Below are positions 18,747 through 30,017 of a stretch of DNA of 54,480 nucleotides, piece after piece. The DNA comes from an uncultured Telmatospirillum sp. GTDB taxonomy: Bacteria; Pseudomonadota; Alphaproteobacteria; Rhodospirillales; Magnetospirillaceae. The stretch lies in contig CAIOJO010000239.1 in the NCBI GenBank assembly GCA_903858635.1, forward strand, positions 1 to 54,480, read 5' to 3'. The number at the start of each line of letters is the position of its first letter. Position 1 is the first letter of the stretch. The notes under the pieces are model-generated. The model was given only the letters and a program-made list of their open reading frames with translations. It was not told the origin of the DNA and ran no database searches. A program made the position numbers and the translations under genes.

Positions 18747-19439
18747 TCAGATGTCTTCGTCCACCATACGGAGCAGCGAGGCCAGGCGGGCCAGGCAGTC
18801 CGGGTCGGCCAGGCCGTCGCAGCAAGATGGCCGGAAATGCCGTTGGAAGGCGATCAGTGCCGCCCGCTCGGCCTGGCGGTCGGCGACGTCATAACCCCAT
18901 AGGGCCAGCAGTTCGGCCGCCGCAGCCAGCGGGAAAGGCCGGTCGCTGGGCCTGGGGGCCGGCCACAGCCCGATGCCGCGGCTGGCCAAGCCGGCCCAGT
19001 CGAACAACTCGCCGGGGTCTTGCTTGCGCTGCGGCGCCACGTCGGAATGCCCCACCACATTGCGCGGTGGGATCGGGTGGCGCGCCAGAATCGCCTCCGC
19101 CAGGCCGGCCAGGGCCTCCATCTGCGCCGCGGGAAAGGGGCGGTAGCCGAACTCGTGGCCCGGATTGACCAGTTCGATGCCGATCGAGCGGGCGTTGATG
19201 TCGCGGTGGCCACGCCAGAAGGCTTGGCCGGCATGCCAGGCGCGGCGGTCTTCGTCGGCCAGGGCGACGATGCTGCCGTCCTCGTCGACCAGGTAGTGGG
19301 CCGAGACCTCTGCGACCGGGTCGGTGAGGCGGGCCACGGCCTGTTCGGCCGTTTGCATGCCGGTGTAATGCAACACCAGCATATCGATCGGCAGCTCGGG
19401 CGGGCGGGCGTTATGATTCGGCGACGGGCGGCGCAGCAT
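18747..19439 (-). CDS. N-acetylmuramoyl-L-alanine amidase, AmiD/AmpD-like
   Basis: This predicted zinc amidase (Amidase_2 fold) cleaves the bond between MurNAc and L-Ala in peptidoglycan or in recycled muropeptides. The 230-residue product has LVLHYTGM near residue 23 with a metal-ligand His, SAHYLVDEDGSIVALADEDRRAWHAG, INARSIGIELVNPG (the catalytic Glu region) and VVGHSDVAPQRKQDPG with the last zinc ligands. A C-terminal helical segment (IAFQRHFRPSCCDG) resembles a peptidoglycan-binding domain. No signal peptide is visible, favouring a cytoplasmic recycling role. The ATG at 19439 with GAGG upstream is preferred over a TTG two codons earlier. It overlaps the transporter gene by 29 bp. Confidence 0.88.
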   Translation of the reverse strand: MLRRPSPNHNARPPELPIDMLVLHYTGMQTAEQAVARLTDPVAEVSAHYLVDEDGSIVALADEDRRAWHAGQAFWRGHRDINARSIGIELVNPGHEFGYRPFPAAQMEALAGLAEAILARHPIPPRNVVGHSDVAPQRKQDPGELFDWAGLASRGIGLWPAPRPSDRPFPLAAAAELLALWGYDVADRQAERAALIAFQRHFRPSCCDGLADPDCLARLASLLRMVDEDI

Positions 19440-20297
19440 CTTCAACCTCGGTCGGGCGGTTCCGCGGGCGGAACTGCACGATGGCGACGCCCAGCACGGT
19501 CAGCACGCCGCCCAGCAATTTGTGCCAACCCAGCGGTTCGCCCAGCAGGACGACTCCGGAGGCGACGCCGATCACCGGGCTCAGCAGGGTGAACGGAACC
19601 ACCTGATTAAGCGGCAGGCGGGCGACCAGACGATACCATAGGGTATGGGCGATCAGCGAGGTGATCACCGCCGAGAAGGCCACCGCCTCCCAGGCCAGGC
19701 GGTCGGCGTGGCGCAGGGCATCCAGCTGGCCGGTCTCAAAGGCGAGGGACAGCAGCAGAAAGGCCGGCACGGCGAACAGCGCCATCCAGCCGTTGAGCAG
19801 CAGCGGATCGATCGGTCCAATTCGTTTGATCACCACCAACGACCAAGCCCAGGCGATGGCCGAGAACAGCACCAGGCCGAGCGAGGCGAGGTCGGGCCGG
19901 TGCGGCTCGCCCGCTAGCAGGGCCACCCCCAGGAAGGCGACAACCATGCCGGCGATGCCCAGCCCGCCAAGCCGCTCGCCATAGACCACGGCGGCGACCA
20001 CCGCCGCGAAGGGCACGCAAAGCTGCAGGGAAATGGCGGCGGTGGCGGCGTCCAGCCCGCGCATGCCGATGAACAGCACGCCGAAATGGCCGACCCCGAG
20101 GACCAGGGCGAGCAGCAGGATCAGCCCCAAGCGATCGCGCGGCGGCTTCACAAAGGGGACCACGGCCAGGGCCACGATGGCGAAGCGCAGCGCGCTGAAC
20201 AGCAGCGGCGGCAATTGGGTGACGCCAACCTTGACGGCGACGAAATTGACGCCCCAGGCCACCACCACGATGGTGGCGGCCAGGGTGTCGCGGGGGG

Positions 20298-20301
<4 letters not shown>
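19411..20301 (-). CDS. DMT-superfamily transporter (EamA type)
   Basis: This 296-residue inner-membrane protein has about ten hydrophobic helices in two EamA repeats. The first starts at ATIVVVAWGVNFVAVKVG and the second at LGLVLFSAIAWAWSLVVIKRIG. Family members export metabolites such as amino acids or related compounds; the substrate cannot be read from sequence. The start at 20301 overlaps the ABC-F stop as ATGA, and the end overlaps the amidase start. It ends in a short charged cytoplasmic tail. The operon context (translation factor, amidase) does not indicate a substrate. Confidence 0.88.
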
Positions 20302-22096
<1,795 letters not shown>

Positions 22097-22097
<1 letters not shown>

Positions 22098-22840
22098 CAG
22101 GCTTCCCCTCGCTGGGCCCGGATCCGGTCATAGGCGTCGTTGATCGCCGCCATCTTCTTGGTCGCCAGTTCGATGTACTCCTGGGGCAGGCCTTTGGCCA
22201 TCAGGGTGTCGGGGTGATGTTCGCGGGTCAGGCGGCGCCATGCCGCCTTGATCTCGTCCATCGGCGCGGCCCGCGCCACCCCTAACACGGAGTAGGGGTC
22301 GTCGTCGCGCAAGCCGGAGGACTGCTCGGCGAACGGCCGTTCGCCAAAGCCGAAGATACCGGCGACGGTGCGCAGGAAGTGCAGTTCCGCCGGCTGCAGC
22401 CGGCCATCGGCCAGGGCAATGCGGTGCAGGGCATCCAGCACCTCGGCCAGCAGGATGGTCTCGCCGGCGAACGCCTCGGCCAGTCGCTGGGCGTGGATCT
22501 CATAGCCGGAGGCGTCGCGCTTGGCTTCGTCGTAAAGGGCGCCGATGGCCGCCATTTGCGAGGCGGGAATGCTGAATTGCTGCTTAAAGGCGTCGACCTC
22601 TTCCCGCGTCACCACCCCGTCGACCTTGGCCAGCTTGGCGGCCAGGTTGACCACCGAGGTCGAGAAGATGCGCTGCCGCTCGGCCAGCCGCGAACCGAGG
22701 GCCGGCGCCTCACGGCGGCGCTGCTTGGCGAAGAAACGCGTATCGACCCAATGACCGACGACCAGGCCGATCACCATGCCGAATAGCCCGTGGCCCAGCA
22801 CGAAGCCGAGCATGGCGCCGATCACTTTGCCCCAGTACAT
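22097..22840 (-). CDS. DjlA-like membrane co-chaperone (TerB and DnaJ domains)
   Basis: The 247-residue product starts with a glycine-rich membrane segment (VIGAMLGFVLGHGLFGMVIGLVVG). It continues with a TerB-like helical domain (STSVVNLAAKLAKVDGVVTREEVDAF, residues ~60-165) and ends with a J domain (DPYSVLGVARAAPMDEIKAAWRRL) carrying the HPD tripeptide in REHHPDTLM. This order is that of DjlA, an inner-membrane partner that stimulates DnaK ATPase. It is the first gene of an operon with the ABC-F, transporter and amidase genes. The 98 bp upstream hold no gene and probably its promoter. Confidence 0.88.
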
Positions 22841-22938
22841 GCGCTTGCCTACAACGCCGCGGCAGCCCTGGCAAGGCCGTGCTGGCGCGATGTGGGGTGG
22901 GGAGGTCTAAGACACCGCGTTTTCTGCCGGCGCGGTCA

Positions 22939-23280
22939 TCAGGCATCGCGGACTTCGATGAGCCTTTCCCCTGCTCCGATGAGGCCCAATACTTCTGGAA
23001 GCAGTGGAAGGAATCGATTCAGCAAAGCCCGGCGCGATACGTTGCCGAGCCTGATCCAAATCACCGGGGGCATCGGTTCGCCGAAGCGATCGCGGCCACC
23101 CCCGACAAAATCCTCATCCTTGGTGATGATGGCTGCATTGCGCCGCACAGCCTCCTTCCAGATCGTCACGTCGGCGGCGCTATTCAGGCCGATATCTGCG
23201 ACATGGACCGCATCATGGCCCAAGTCCGACCATGCCCGCGCCAAGGCCGGCGGCAGTTGCGCATCGATCAGGAAGTTCAA
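22939..23280 (-). CDS. DUF5615 PIN-like toxin candidate
   Basis: The 113-residue product matches the PIN-like DUF5615 family. It begins NFLIDAQLPPALARAW with an early Asp, has the HDAVHVADIGLNSAADVTIW segment and the core AAIITKDEDFV with two acidic residues. Such proteins are the predicted RNase toxin of VapC-like modules. Its ATG at 23280 overlaps the stop of the upstream DUF433 gene, the usual antitoxin-first order. No activity can be proved from sequence. Confidence 0.85.
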   Translation of the reverse strand: MNFLIDAQLPPALARAWSDLGHDAVHVADIGLNSAADVTIWKEAVRRNAAIITKDEDFVGGGRDRFGEPMPPVIWIRLGNVSRRALLNRFLPLLPEVLGLIGAGERLIEVRDA

Positions 23281-23495
23281 GAAGCCGTCCGCAGCACCGG
23301 GTGGTCAACCTCGGCGGCCGCAAAGGCCAGGCAGGCGCGAATATCCTCCGGCTCCAAATAGGGAAAGTCGGCGAGGATCGTTTCCTCCGCCTCTCCCGCG
23401 GCCAGAAGGTCGAGCACATCCTTCACCCTGATCCGCATTCCCCGGATGCAGGGGCGCCCGCCACATTGGTTCGGATCGAAGGTAATCCGCGACAT
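23277..23495 (-). CDS. DUF433 antitoxin candidate
   Basis: This 72-residue protein is typical of DUF433: SRITFDPNQCGGRPCIRGMRIRV at the start, then VLDLLAAGEAEETILADFPYL and DIRACLAFAAAEV, a helix-turn-helix-like fold. DUF433 proteins pair with DUF5615 PIN-like proteins as antitoxins and may repress their own operon. The start at 23495 (MSRITF) is chosen over one 12 codons upstream because it matches the family start. The 159 bp up to the divergent oxoprolinase gene should hold both promoters. Confidence 0.85.
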   Translation of the reverse strand: MSRITFDPNQCGGRPCIRGMRIRVKDVLDLLAAGEAEETILADFPYLEPEDIRACLAFAAAEVDHPVLRTAS

Positions 23496-23654
23496 GACGA
23501 AATGATACACGAGGGCGCCACGGAAGCCCAAACGGGAATCAGGCTACCACGGCATCCGGTAGCTGGTTGCCACCAGTGTCCCGGCCATCCGTCCGCTTGA
23601 CGGAAACGGCGCTGCGTCCGACCATCGTTCCTTATCCTTGCGCTCAGGCCTGGC

Positions 23655-26600
23655 ATGACCGGTTGGCAATTCTGGATCGATCGCGGCGGGACCTTCACCG
23701 ACATCGTAGCGCGGCGCCCCGATGGTTCGCTGGCGGCGGCCAAACTGCTGTCCGAGGATCCCGAACACTATGCCGACGCGGCGGTCGAAGGGATTCGCCG
23801 GTTCCTTGGCGTGGCGGCGGACCGGCCGATCCCGCCCGAGGCCATCGAGGCGGTGAAGATGGGCACCACGGTGGCCACCAACGCCCTCTTGGAGCGGGCC
23901 GGCGAGCCGACCCTGCTGGTCATCACCGCGGGCTTTGCCGACCTGCTGCGGATCGGCACGCAGAACCGTCCCGATCTGTTCGCTCGGGCCATCCGTCTGC
24001 CCGAGATGCTGTATGGCCGGGTCGTCGAGATCGCCGAACGGGTGAGCGTCGAGGGCGAGATCCTGCAGAGGCTCGATCTGGCGGCGGCCGAAGTGGTGCT
24101 GCGGGACGCCCACGCGGCGGGATGGCGCGCCGCGGCGATCGTCTTCCTGCATGGCTGGCGCTATCCGGAGCATGAACGATCGGTGGCCGAACTGGCCCGG
24201 CGGATCGGCTTCACTCAGATTTCGGCCAGCCATGCGGTCAGTCCCCTGATGAAAGTGGTGCCGCGCGGCGACACCACGGTGGTGGATGCCTATGTGTCGC
24301 CGATTCTCCGCCGCTACGTCGACGGCGTTGCCGCCAAGCTGGGGGGCAGCCGGCTGATGTTCATGCAGTCGAATGGCGGCCTGGCCGAGGCCGCTTCGTT
24401 CCACGGCAAGGACTCCCTGCTGTCCGGTCCGGCCGGCGGCGTGGTCGGGGCCGTCCGCACCGCGGCGATGGCCGGTTTCCACCGCATTATCGGCTTCGAT
24501 ATGGGCGGCACCTCGACCGATGTCTGCCACTACGACGGCAGCTACGAGCGCAGCTTCGAGACAACGGTGGCGGGAGTCCGGGTGCGCGCCCCGATGATGC
24601 GCATCCATACGGTGGCGGCGGGCGGCGGCTCGATCCTCCATTTCGACGGCCAGCGCTTCCGGGTCGGTCCCGATTCGGCCGGGGCCAATCCCGGGCCGAC
24701 CTGCTACCGGCGGGCCGGCCCGCTGGCCGTCACCGATTGCAACGTCATGCTGGGCAAGATCCAGCCGCGCTTCTTTCCCCGGAGCTTCGGGCCCGGCGCC
24801 GATCAGCCGCTGGACGCCGCCGCGGTGGCGGCCGGTTTCGCCGCGCTGGCGGCGCGCCTCGGCGACGGCCGCTCGCCGCGTCAGGTGGCGGAAGGATTTC
24901 TGACCATCGCCGTGCTCAACATGGCCAACGCCATCAAGCAGGTCTCGGTGCAGCGCGGCTATGACGTGACCGACTACGTCCTGTGCTGTTTCGGCGGCGC
25001 CGGCGGGCAGCATGCCTGCCTGGTGGCCGACGCGCTGGGCATGAGCACGGTGTTCCTGCATCCCCTGGCCGGGGTGCTGTCGGCCTATGGCATGGGCCTG
25101 GCCGACCAGCGGGTGCTGCGCCAGCGGGCGGTCGAAGCGGCGCTGGACGACCCCCTGATGGCCGGCTTGGCCAGCCTGGCCGCGTCGCTCGAGGCGGAGG
25201 GGCGGGCCGAGCTGACGACACAGGGGGTGACCCAGTGCACCGCCCGGGCCGAACTGCAACTGCGCTACGAAGGCTCCGATACCGCCTTGAGCGTCGGTCT
25301 GGCCGCCCGCGGCGCGGTCGAGGCGGAATTCGCCGCCGCCCATCGGCAGCGCTTCGGCTTCGTCATGGAAGGCCGCCCGCTGGTGGTCGAGGCGGTTTCG
25401 GTCGAAGTGATCGGCGCCGGGCCGGCCACCGAGGATGCGCCCATCGGGCGACGGCGCGACGGGCCGCTGCTGCCGCTCGACCGGGTCGACATGTTCACCC
25501 AGGACCAGTCCCACGCCGCCCTGGTCTTCGACCGCGAGGCCTTGAATCCCGGCGAGACCGTGGACGGCCCGGCGATCATCGTCGAGCCGACCGCCACCAC
25601 CGTCGTCGAGCCGGGCTGGCGGGCCGAGCTCAACGGCAAGGGGCATCTCATCCTGCGGCGCGTCCTGCCGCGCCCGCAGCACCTGGCGATCGGCACCACG
25701 GTCGATCCGGTGATGCTCGAGGTCTTCAACAACCTGTTCATGTCGATCGCCGAGCAGATGGGGGCGGTGCTGGCCAATACCGCCCATTCGGTCAACATCA
25801 AGGAGCGCTTCGACTTCTCCTGCGCGCTGTTCGATGCGGGCGGCGCGCTGATCGCCAATGCGCCGCATATTCCGGTGCATCTGGGCAGCATGGGGGACAG
25901 CGTGCGGGCCGTGCTGCGGGCCCATGGGGCGGCCATGAAGCCGGGGGATTCCTTCGTCCTCAACGCCCCTTACAACGGCGGCACCCATCTGCCCGACATC
26001 ACCGTGGTCAGTCCGGTGTTCGACGGCGGGCGCTTGCTGTTCTTCGTCGGTTCGCGCGGCCACCACGCCGATGTCGGCGGCATCTCGCCCGGTTCGATGC
26101 CGGCCGACAGCCACCGGGTCGAGGAAGAAGGGGTCCTGCTCGACAATCTGCTGCTGGTCGATGGCGGCCGCTTCCGCGAGGCGGAGATCACCGCGGTGCT
26201 GACCGCTGGCCCCTGGCCGGTGCGCAACCTGCGGCAGAACCTGGCCGATCTGCAGGCCCAGCTGGCCGCCAACGCCAAAGGGGCGGAAGAACTGCGTAGG
26301 TTGTTGGACCATTACGGAGCCGGCACGGTGACCGCCTATATGGGGCATGTCCAGGACCATGCCGAGGAGTGCGTCAGACGGGTCATCGCCGGACTTTCCG
26401 AGGGACGTTTCGAAGTCGAAATGGATGATGGCGGGGTGATCCGGGTGGCCATTTCGATCGACCGCGGGGCGCGGCGGGCCCGCGTCGATTTCACCGGCAG
26501 TTCGGCCCAGCGGCCGGGCAATACCAACGCCCCGCTGGCGGTGGGCAAGGCGGCGGTGCTTTACGTCTTCCGCACCCTGGTCGATGAGCCGATCCCCCTC

Positions 26601-27230
26601 AACGAAGGCTGCCTCAAGCCCCTCGACCTGGTCTTTCCCCAGGGCTCGATGCTCAACCCGCGCTATCCGGCGGCGGTGGTGGCGGGCAATGTGGAAACCT
26701 CGCAGGCCGTGGTCGATTGCCTGATGGCGGCGCTGGGGGTGATGGCGGCGGCCCAGGGGACGATGAACAACCTGACCTTCGGCGACGCCCGTCACCAATA
26801 CTACGAGACCCTGTGCGGCGGCGCCGGGGCCGGTCCGGGGTTCGACGGCGCCTCGGCGGTGCACACCCATATGACCAACAGCCGGTTGACCGACCCGGAG
26901 GTTCTCGAATGGCGCTTCCCGGTGCTGGTCGACGGCTTCTCGATCCGCCGCGGCTCGGGCGGCGGCGGGGCGCATCGGGGCGGCGACGGGGTGGTGCGCC
27001 GCTTGCGTTTCCGCCGTCCGATGACCGTGACCATCCTGGCCAACCGGCGGCGCCTCGCGCCCTTCGGCCTGGCCGGCGGCGAATCCGGGCGGCCGGGCCG
27101 CAACGCCGTCCAGCGGGCCGACGGGCGCATCGAGGAATTGCCGGGTACGGTGCGGATCGAGGTCGATAGCGGCGACGTCGTCATCATCGAGACGCCGGGC
27201 GGCGGCGGATTTGGCGGGAGAGAACGATGA
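23655..27230 (+). CDS. Fused hydantoinase/5-oxoprolinase (HyuA-HyuB)
   Basis: This 1191-residue protein joins both subunits of the ATP-dependent hydantoinase/oxoprolinase family, as in eukaryotic 5-oxoprolinase. The HyuA part (about 1-680) has [18 protein letters not shown] at the start, [31 protein letters not shown] and the phosphate-binding AAGGGSI. The HyuB part (about 690-1185) starts near [17 protein letters not shown] and has [18 protein letters not shown] and the glycine-rich end [10 protein letters not shown]. It probably opens 5-oxo-L-proline to glutamate using ATP, though N-methylhydantoin or acetophenone-type substrates are possible. Transcription is divergent from the DUF433/DUF5615 pair and its stop overlaps the DinB-fold gene. 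Confidence 0.92.
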   Translation: MTGWQFWIDRGGTFTDIVARRPDGSLAAAKLLSEDPEHYADAAVEGIRRFLGVAADRPIPPEAIEAVKMGTTVATNALLERAGEPTLLVITAGFADLLRIGTQNRPDLFARAIRLPEMLYGRVVEIAERVSVEGEILQRLDLAAAEVVLRDAHAAGWRAAAIVFLHGWRYPEHERSVAELARRIGFTQISASHAVSPLMKVVPRGDTTVVDAYVSPILRRYVDGVAAKLGGSRLMFMQSNGGLAEAASFHGKDSLLSGPAGGVVGAVRTAAMAGFHRIIGFDMGGTSTDVCHYDGSYERSFETTVAGVRVRAPMMRIHTVAAGGGSILHFDGQRFRVGPDSAGANPGPTCYRRAGPLAVTDCNVMLGKIQPRFFPRSFGPGADQPLDAAAVAAGFAALAARLGDGRSPRQVAEGFLTIAVLNMANAIKQVSVQRGYDVTDYVLCCFGGAGGQHACLVADALGMSTVFLHPLAGVLSAYGMGLADQRVLRQRAVEAALDDPLMAGLASLAASLEAEGRAELTTQGVTQCTARAELQLRYEGSDTALSVGLAARGAVEAEFAAAHRQRFGFVMEGRPLVVEAVSVEVIGAGPATEDAPIGRRRDGPLLPLDRVDMFTQDQSHAALVFDREALNPGETVDGPAIIVEPTATTVVEPGWRAELNGKGHLILRRVLPRPQHLAIGTTVDPVMLEVFNNLFMSIAEQMGAVLANTAHSVNIKERFDFSCALFDAGGALIANAPHIPVHLGSMGDSVRAVLRAHGAAMKPGDSFVLNAPYNGGTHLPDITVVSPVFDGGRLLFFVGSRGHHADVGGISPGSMPADSHRVEEEGVLLDNLLLVDGGRFREAEITAVLTAGPWPVRNLRQNLADLQAQLAANAKGAEELRRLLDHYGAGTVTAYMGHVQDHAEECVRRVIAGLSEGRFEVEMDDGGVIRVAISIDRGARRARVDFTGSSAQRPGNTNAPLAVGKAAVLYVFRTLVDEPIPLNEGCLKPLDLVFPQGSMLNPRYPAAVVAGNVETSQAVVDCLMAALGVMAAAQGTMNNLTFGDARHQYYETLCGGAGAGPGFDGASAVHTHMTNSRLTDPEVLEWRFPVLVDGFSIRRGSGGGGAHRGGDGVVRRLRFRRPMTVTILANRRRLAPFGLAGGESGRPGRNAVQRADGRIEELPGTVRIEVDSGDVVIIETPGGGGFGGRER

Positions 27231-27718
27231 AGCAGCATTTCATCCTGATGGCCGAGTACAACCGGTGGGCCAACCGGCGCCTTTACGCCGCCGCCGAGGA
27301 CGTCTCGGATGACAAGCTGTGGGCCGACAAGGGCGCCTTTTTCGGTTCGCTGATGGGCACCCTGAACCACATCCTGGTGGGCGACCGCCTGTGGTTGGCC
27401 CGCTTCCGCGGCGAGCCCACCCCGCCGGTCCGCCTGAACACCGTTCTGTACCGCGACCTGCCCTCGTTGCGGGTGGCCCGGGAAAGCGAGGACGAAGCCA
27501 TCCTGGCCTTCGTCAACGGCCTCGACCAAGACTTGCTGCCGGGCGCCCTGGCCTATCGGACCCTCAACGGCACGCCCTCCGAAACGCCCTTTGCCGCGAC
27601 CCTGGCCCATGTCTTCAACCACCAGACCCATCATCGCGGCCAGGCCCATGCCGTGCTCAGCGCGCTGGGCCATGAACCGCCGGAGATGGATCTGATCTTG
27701 TTCGTCCGGCAGCGGTAG
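27227..27718 (+). CDS. DinB/YfiT-fold metal-binding protein
   Basis: The 163-residue product is a DinB-like four-helix bundle: FILMAEYNRWANRRLY at the start, LMGTLNHILVGDRLWLARF with the first metal-ligand His, and ATLAHVFNHQTHHRGQAHAVLSALG with the His-x3-His pair. Some family members are nickel- or zinc-dependent thiol-S-transferases using bacillithiol, mycothiol or glutathione. The ATGA overlap with the oxoprolinase stop implies co-translation, so a role linked to glutathione/5-oxoproline metabolism is possible but only inferred. Confidence 0.9.
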   Translation: MKQHFILMAEYNRWANRRLYAAAEDVSDDKLWADKGAFFGSLMGTLNHILVGDRLWLARFRGEPTPPVRLNTVLYRDLPSLRVARESEDEAILAFVNGLDQDLLPGALAYRTLNGTPSETPFAATLAHVFNHQTHHRGQAHAVLSALGHEPPEMDLILFVRQR

Positions 27719-27806
27719 GCGCACCCCGCGGCCGCAGGGGGCGCCATCCCATCGATAAGAACTCTGTCGCGTCGGACGTCCTGTGGCATAAGGGGCCAAC
27801 CACGCC

Positions 27807-29447
27807 ATGGGAACCCAGCCGCAGATGATACGTTTCGAGAACATCAGCAAGCAGAACAGTCAGCGGATCCTTTTCTTCGAGGCTTCCGCCGCGCTGAACA
27901 GGGGCGAAAAAGTCGGCCTCGTCGGCCCCAACGGTGCCGGCAAGACAACGCTGTTCCGGATGATCACCGGCGAAGAGTTGCCGGACGAGGGCCAGGTGTC
28001 GGTCGAGAAGCAGGTCTCGATCGGCTATTTCAATCAAGATGTCGGCGAAATGTCCGGTCGCAGTGCGGTCGCCGAAGTGATGGATGGGGCCGGGCCGGTC
28101 AGCACCGTGGCGGCGGAATTGGCCGACCTCGAAGCGGCCATGTGCTGTCCCGACCGCGCCGACGAGATGGAAGCGATCATCGCGCGCTATGGCGAAGTGC
28201 AGGCGCGCTTCGAGGAGTTGGGTGGCTACGAACTGGAGGGGCGAGCGCGGGAAGTGCTGGCCGGGCTCAGCTTCAGCCAGCAGATGATGGACACCGACGT
28301 GGGGGCGCTGTCGGGCGGCTGGAAGATGCGGGTGGCGCTCGGCCGCATCCTGCTCATGCAGCCCGACGCCATGCTCCTCGACGAGCCGAGCAACCACCTG
28401 GACCTCGAAAGCCTGATCTGGCTGGAGAAATTCCTGAAGGGCTACGAAGGCGCTCTCCTGATGACCTCGCATGACCGCGAGTTCCTGAACCGAATTGTCA
28501 CCAAGATTATCGAGATCGACGGCGGATCGCTGATCAGTTACTGCGGCGATTACGCATTCTACGAGCGGCAGCGGGCGTTGAATGAGAAGCAGCAGCAAGC
28601 GCAGTTCGAACGGCAGCAAGCCATGTTGGCGAAGGAGTTGAAGTTCATCGAGCGCTTCAAGGCCCGCGCCTCGCACGCCAGCCAGGTTCAAAGCCGCGTG
28701 AAGAAGCTGGATAAGATCGAGCGCTTCGAGCCGCCGAAACGCCGCCAGACCGTGTCCTTCGACTTCCCGCCGGCCCCGCGCTCGGGCGAGGATGTCGTGG
28801 TCCTGAGGAACGTGCACAAGGGCTATGCCAGCCGGACCATCTATCAGGGGCTCGACTTCATGATCCGTCGTAAGGAGCGCTGGTGCGTCATGGGGGTCAA
28901 CGGCGCGGGCAAGTCGACGCTGTTGAAGCTAGTGGCCGGCTCGACCGAACCGGACGTCGGCACCGTCGCTGTCGGCGGTAGCGTCAAGATGGGCTATTTC
29001 TCCCAGCATGCGATGGAACTGCTCGATGGCGACGCAACCGTGTTCGAGTCCCTGGAAGGGTCTTTCCCGCAGGCGGGCCAGGGATCGCTGCGGTCGCTTG
29101 CCGGCTGTTTCGGCTTCTCCGGCGATGATGTGGAAAAGAAATGCCGCGTCCTGTCCGGTGGCGAAAAGGCCCGGCTCGTGATGGCGACCATGCTGTTCAA
29201 TCCGCCGAATTTCCTGGTGCTCGACGAGCCGACCAACCATCTCGATCTCGACACCAAGGAAATGTTGATCACCGCGCTGGCCGCCTACGAGGGCACCATG
29301 CTGTTCGTCTCGCATGACCGGCATTTCCTGGCAACGCTGTCCAACCGGGTGTTGGAGCTGACGCCGGAGGGCATCCACCAGTACGGCGGCGGCTATACGG
29401 AATACGTGGCGCGCACCGGGCAAGAAGCACCCGGGCTACGCAGCTGA
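27807..29447 (+). CDS. ABC-F family ATPase, YbiT-like
   Basis: The 546-residue soluble twin ABC protein has two ATPase domains with Walker A GPNGAGKTT and GVNGAGKST, signatures LSGGWKMR and LSGGEKAR, and Walker B LLDEPSNHLD and LDEPTNHLDLD. A basic linker of ~80 residues separates them (FIERFKARASHASQVQSRVKK). Without a C-terminal coiled-coil domain it resembles YbiT/EttA-type ribosome factors rather than the Uup-like protein at 20.3-22.1 kb. It stands alone after an 88-bp gap and has somewhat more AAG/CAG and lower GC than its neighbours. Its exact paralogue class is uncertain. Confidence 0.9.
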   Translation: MGTQPQMIRFENISKQNSQRILFFEASAALNRGEKVGLVGPNGAGKTTLFRMITGEELPDEGQVSVEKQVSIGYFNQDVGEMSGRSAVAEVMDGAGPVSTVAAELADLEAAMCCPDRADEMEAIIARYGEVQARFEELGGYELEGRAREVLAGLSFSQQMMDTDVGALSGGWKMRVALGRILLMQPDAMLLDEPSNHLDLESLIWLEKFLKGYEGALLMTSHDREFLNRIVTKIIEIDGGSLISYCGDYAFYERQRALNEKQQQAQFERQQAMLAKELKFIERFKARASHASQVQSRVKKLDKIERFEPPKRRQTVSFDFPPAPRSGEDVVVLRNVHKGYASRTIYQGLDFMIRRKERWCVMGVNGAGKSTLLKLVAGSTEPDVGTVAVGGSVKMGYFSQHAMELLDGDATVFESLEGSFPQAGQGSLRSLAGCFGFSGDDVEKKCRVLSGGEKARLVMATMLFNPPNFLVLDEPTNHLDLDTKEMLITALAAYEGTMLFVSHDRHFLATLSNRVLELTPEGIHQYGGGYTEYVARTGQEAPGLRS

Positions 29448-29485
29448 TCCGGCGCCCTTGAAAAGAACCGGACCGCACCGATATA

Positions 29486-29501
29486 CCATCCATCTGGATG
29501 G
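29486..29501. promoter_or_regulatory. Candidate operator upstream of the CopG-like gene
   Basis: CCATCCA-TC-TGGATGG is a perfect inverted repeat with 7-bp arms, 19 bp before the CopG-like start codon, and flanking ATA/TAT bases extend the symmetry loosely. Ribbon-helix-helix repressors bind short palindromes of this kind at their own promoters, so autoregulation is a reasonable inference. Confidence 0.5.
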
Positions 29502-29519
29502 CGTATAGATGGTGGTGGG

Positions 29520-29939
29520 ATGGCTGACAATCTGCGGGAGCTGCGGCCGAAGGCTGGTGACAGCGAGAAGATTACGATCAACCTCGGCTTTGTCGACCTC
29601 GGCCATATCGACCTGATGGTGCAAGAAGGGTTCTACTCGAACCGCACCGACTTCATTCGTACGGCCATTCGTAACCAGCTCGAGCGGCACGCCGAGGTGG
29701 TCAAGGAGAGCGTCGTCCGGAATACCCTTGATCTTGGCCTGCGGCATTACAGCCGTGACGACCTCGAGGCCGTCCGCGGATCCGGGCAGATGTTTCACAT
29801 CCGTGTGCTGGGACTCGCCAGCATCGCGCCGGATGTGACCGCCGAGCTTGCCCGGGCGACCATTGCCTCGGTCAGCGTGCTCGGGGCACTGCACGCCAGT
29901 CCGGCGGTCAAGGCTGCGTTGGCCGATCGCATGCGATGA
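29520..29939 (+). CDS. CopG-family ribbon-helix-helix regulator
   Basis: The 139-residue product has an N-terminal ribbon-helix-helix region: EKITINLGFVDLGHIDLMVQEG then YSNRTDFIRTAIRNQLERH (residues ~17-58). A C-terminal domain of about 70 residues follows (FHIRVLGLASIAPDVTAELA), with no signature I can assign. Similar proteins occur beside PHB-depolymerase-family esterases in alphaproteobacteria, as here, 78 bp upstream of one. It is likely a local repressor; a palindrome sits just before its start. Confidence 0.85.
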   Translation: MADNLRELRPKAGDSEKITINLGFVDLGHIDLMVQEGFYSNRTDFIRTAIRNQLERHAEVVKESVVRNTLDLGLRHYSRDDLEAVRGSGQMFHIRVLGLASIAPDVTAELARATIASVSVLGALHASPAVKAALADRMR

Positions 29940-30017
29940 TCGGTCGACCCTTGCGACGCCAAGAAACGCGTCCTTGCGCAAGACACCCCGCCAAGGCGAT
30001 GAACCGGAGCTTCTTCC

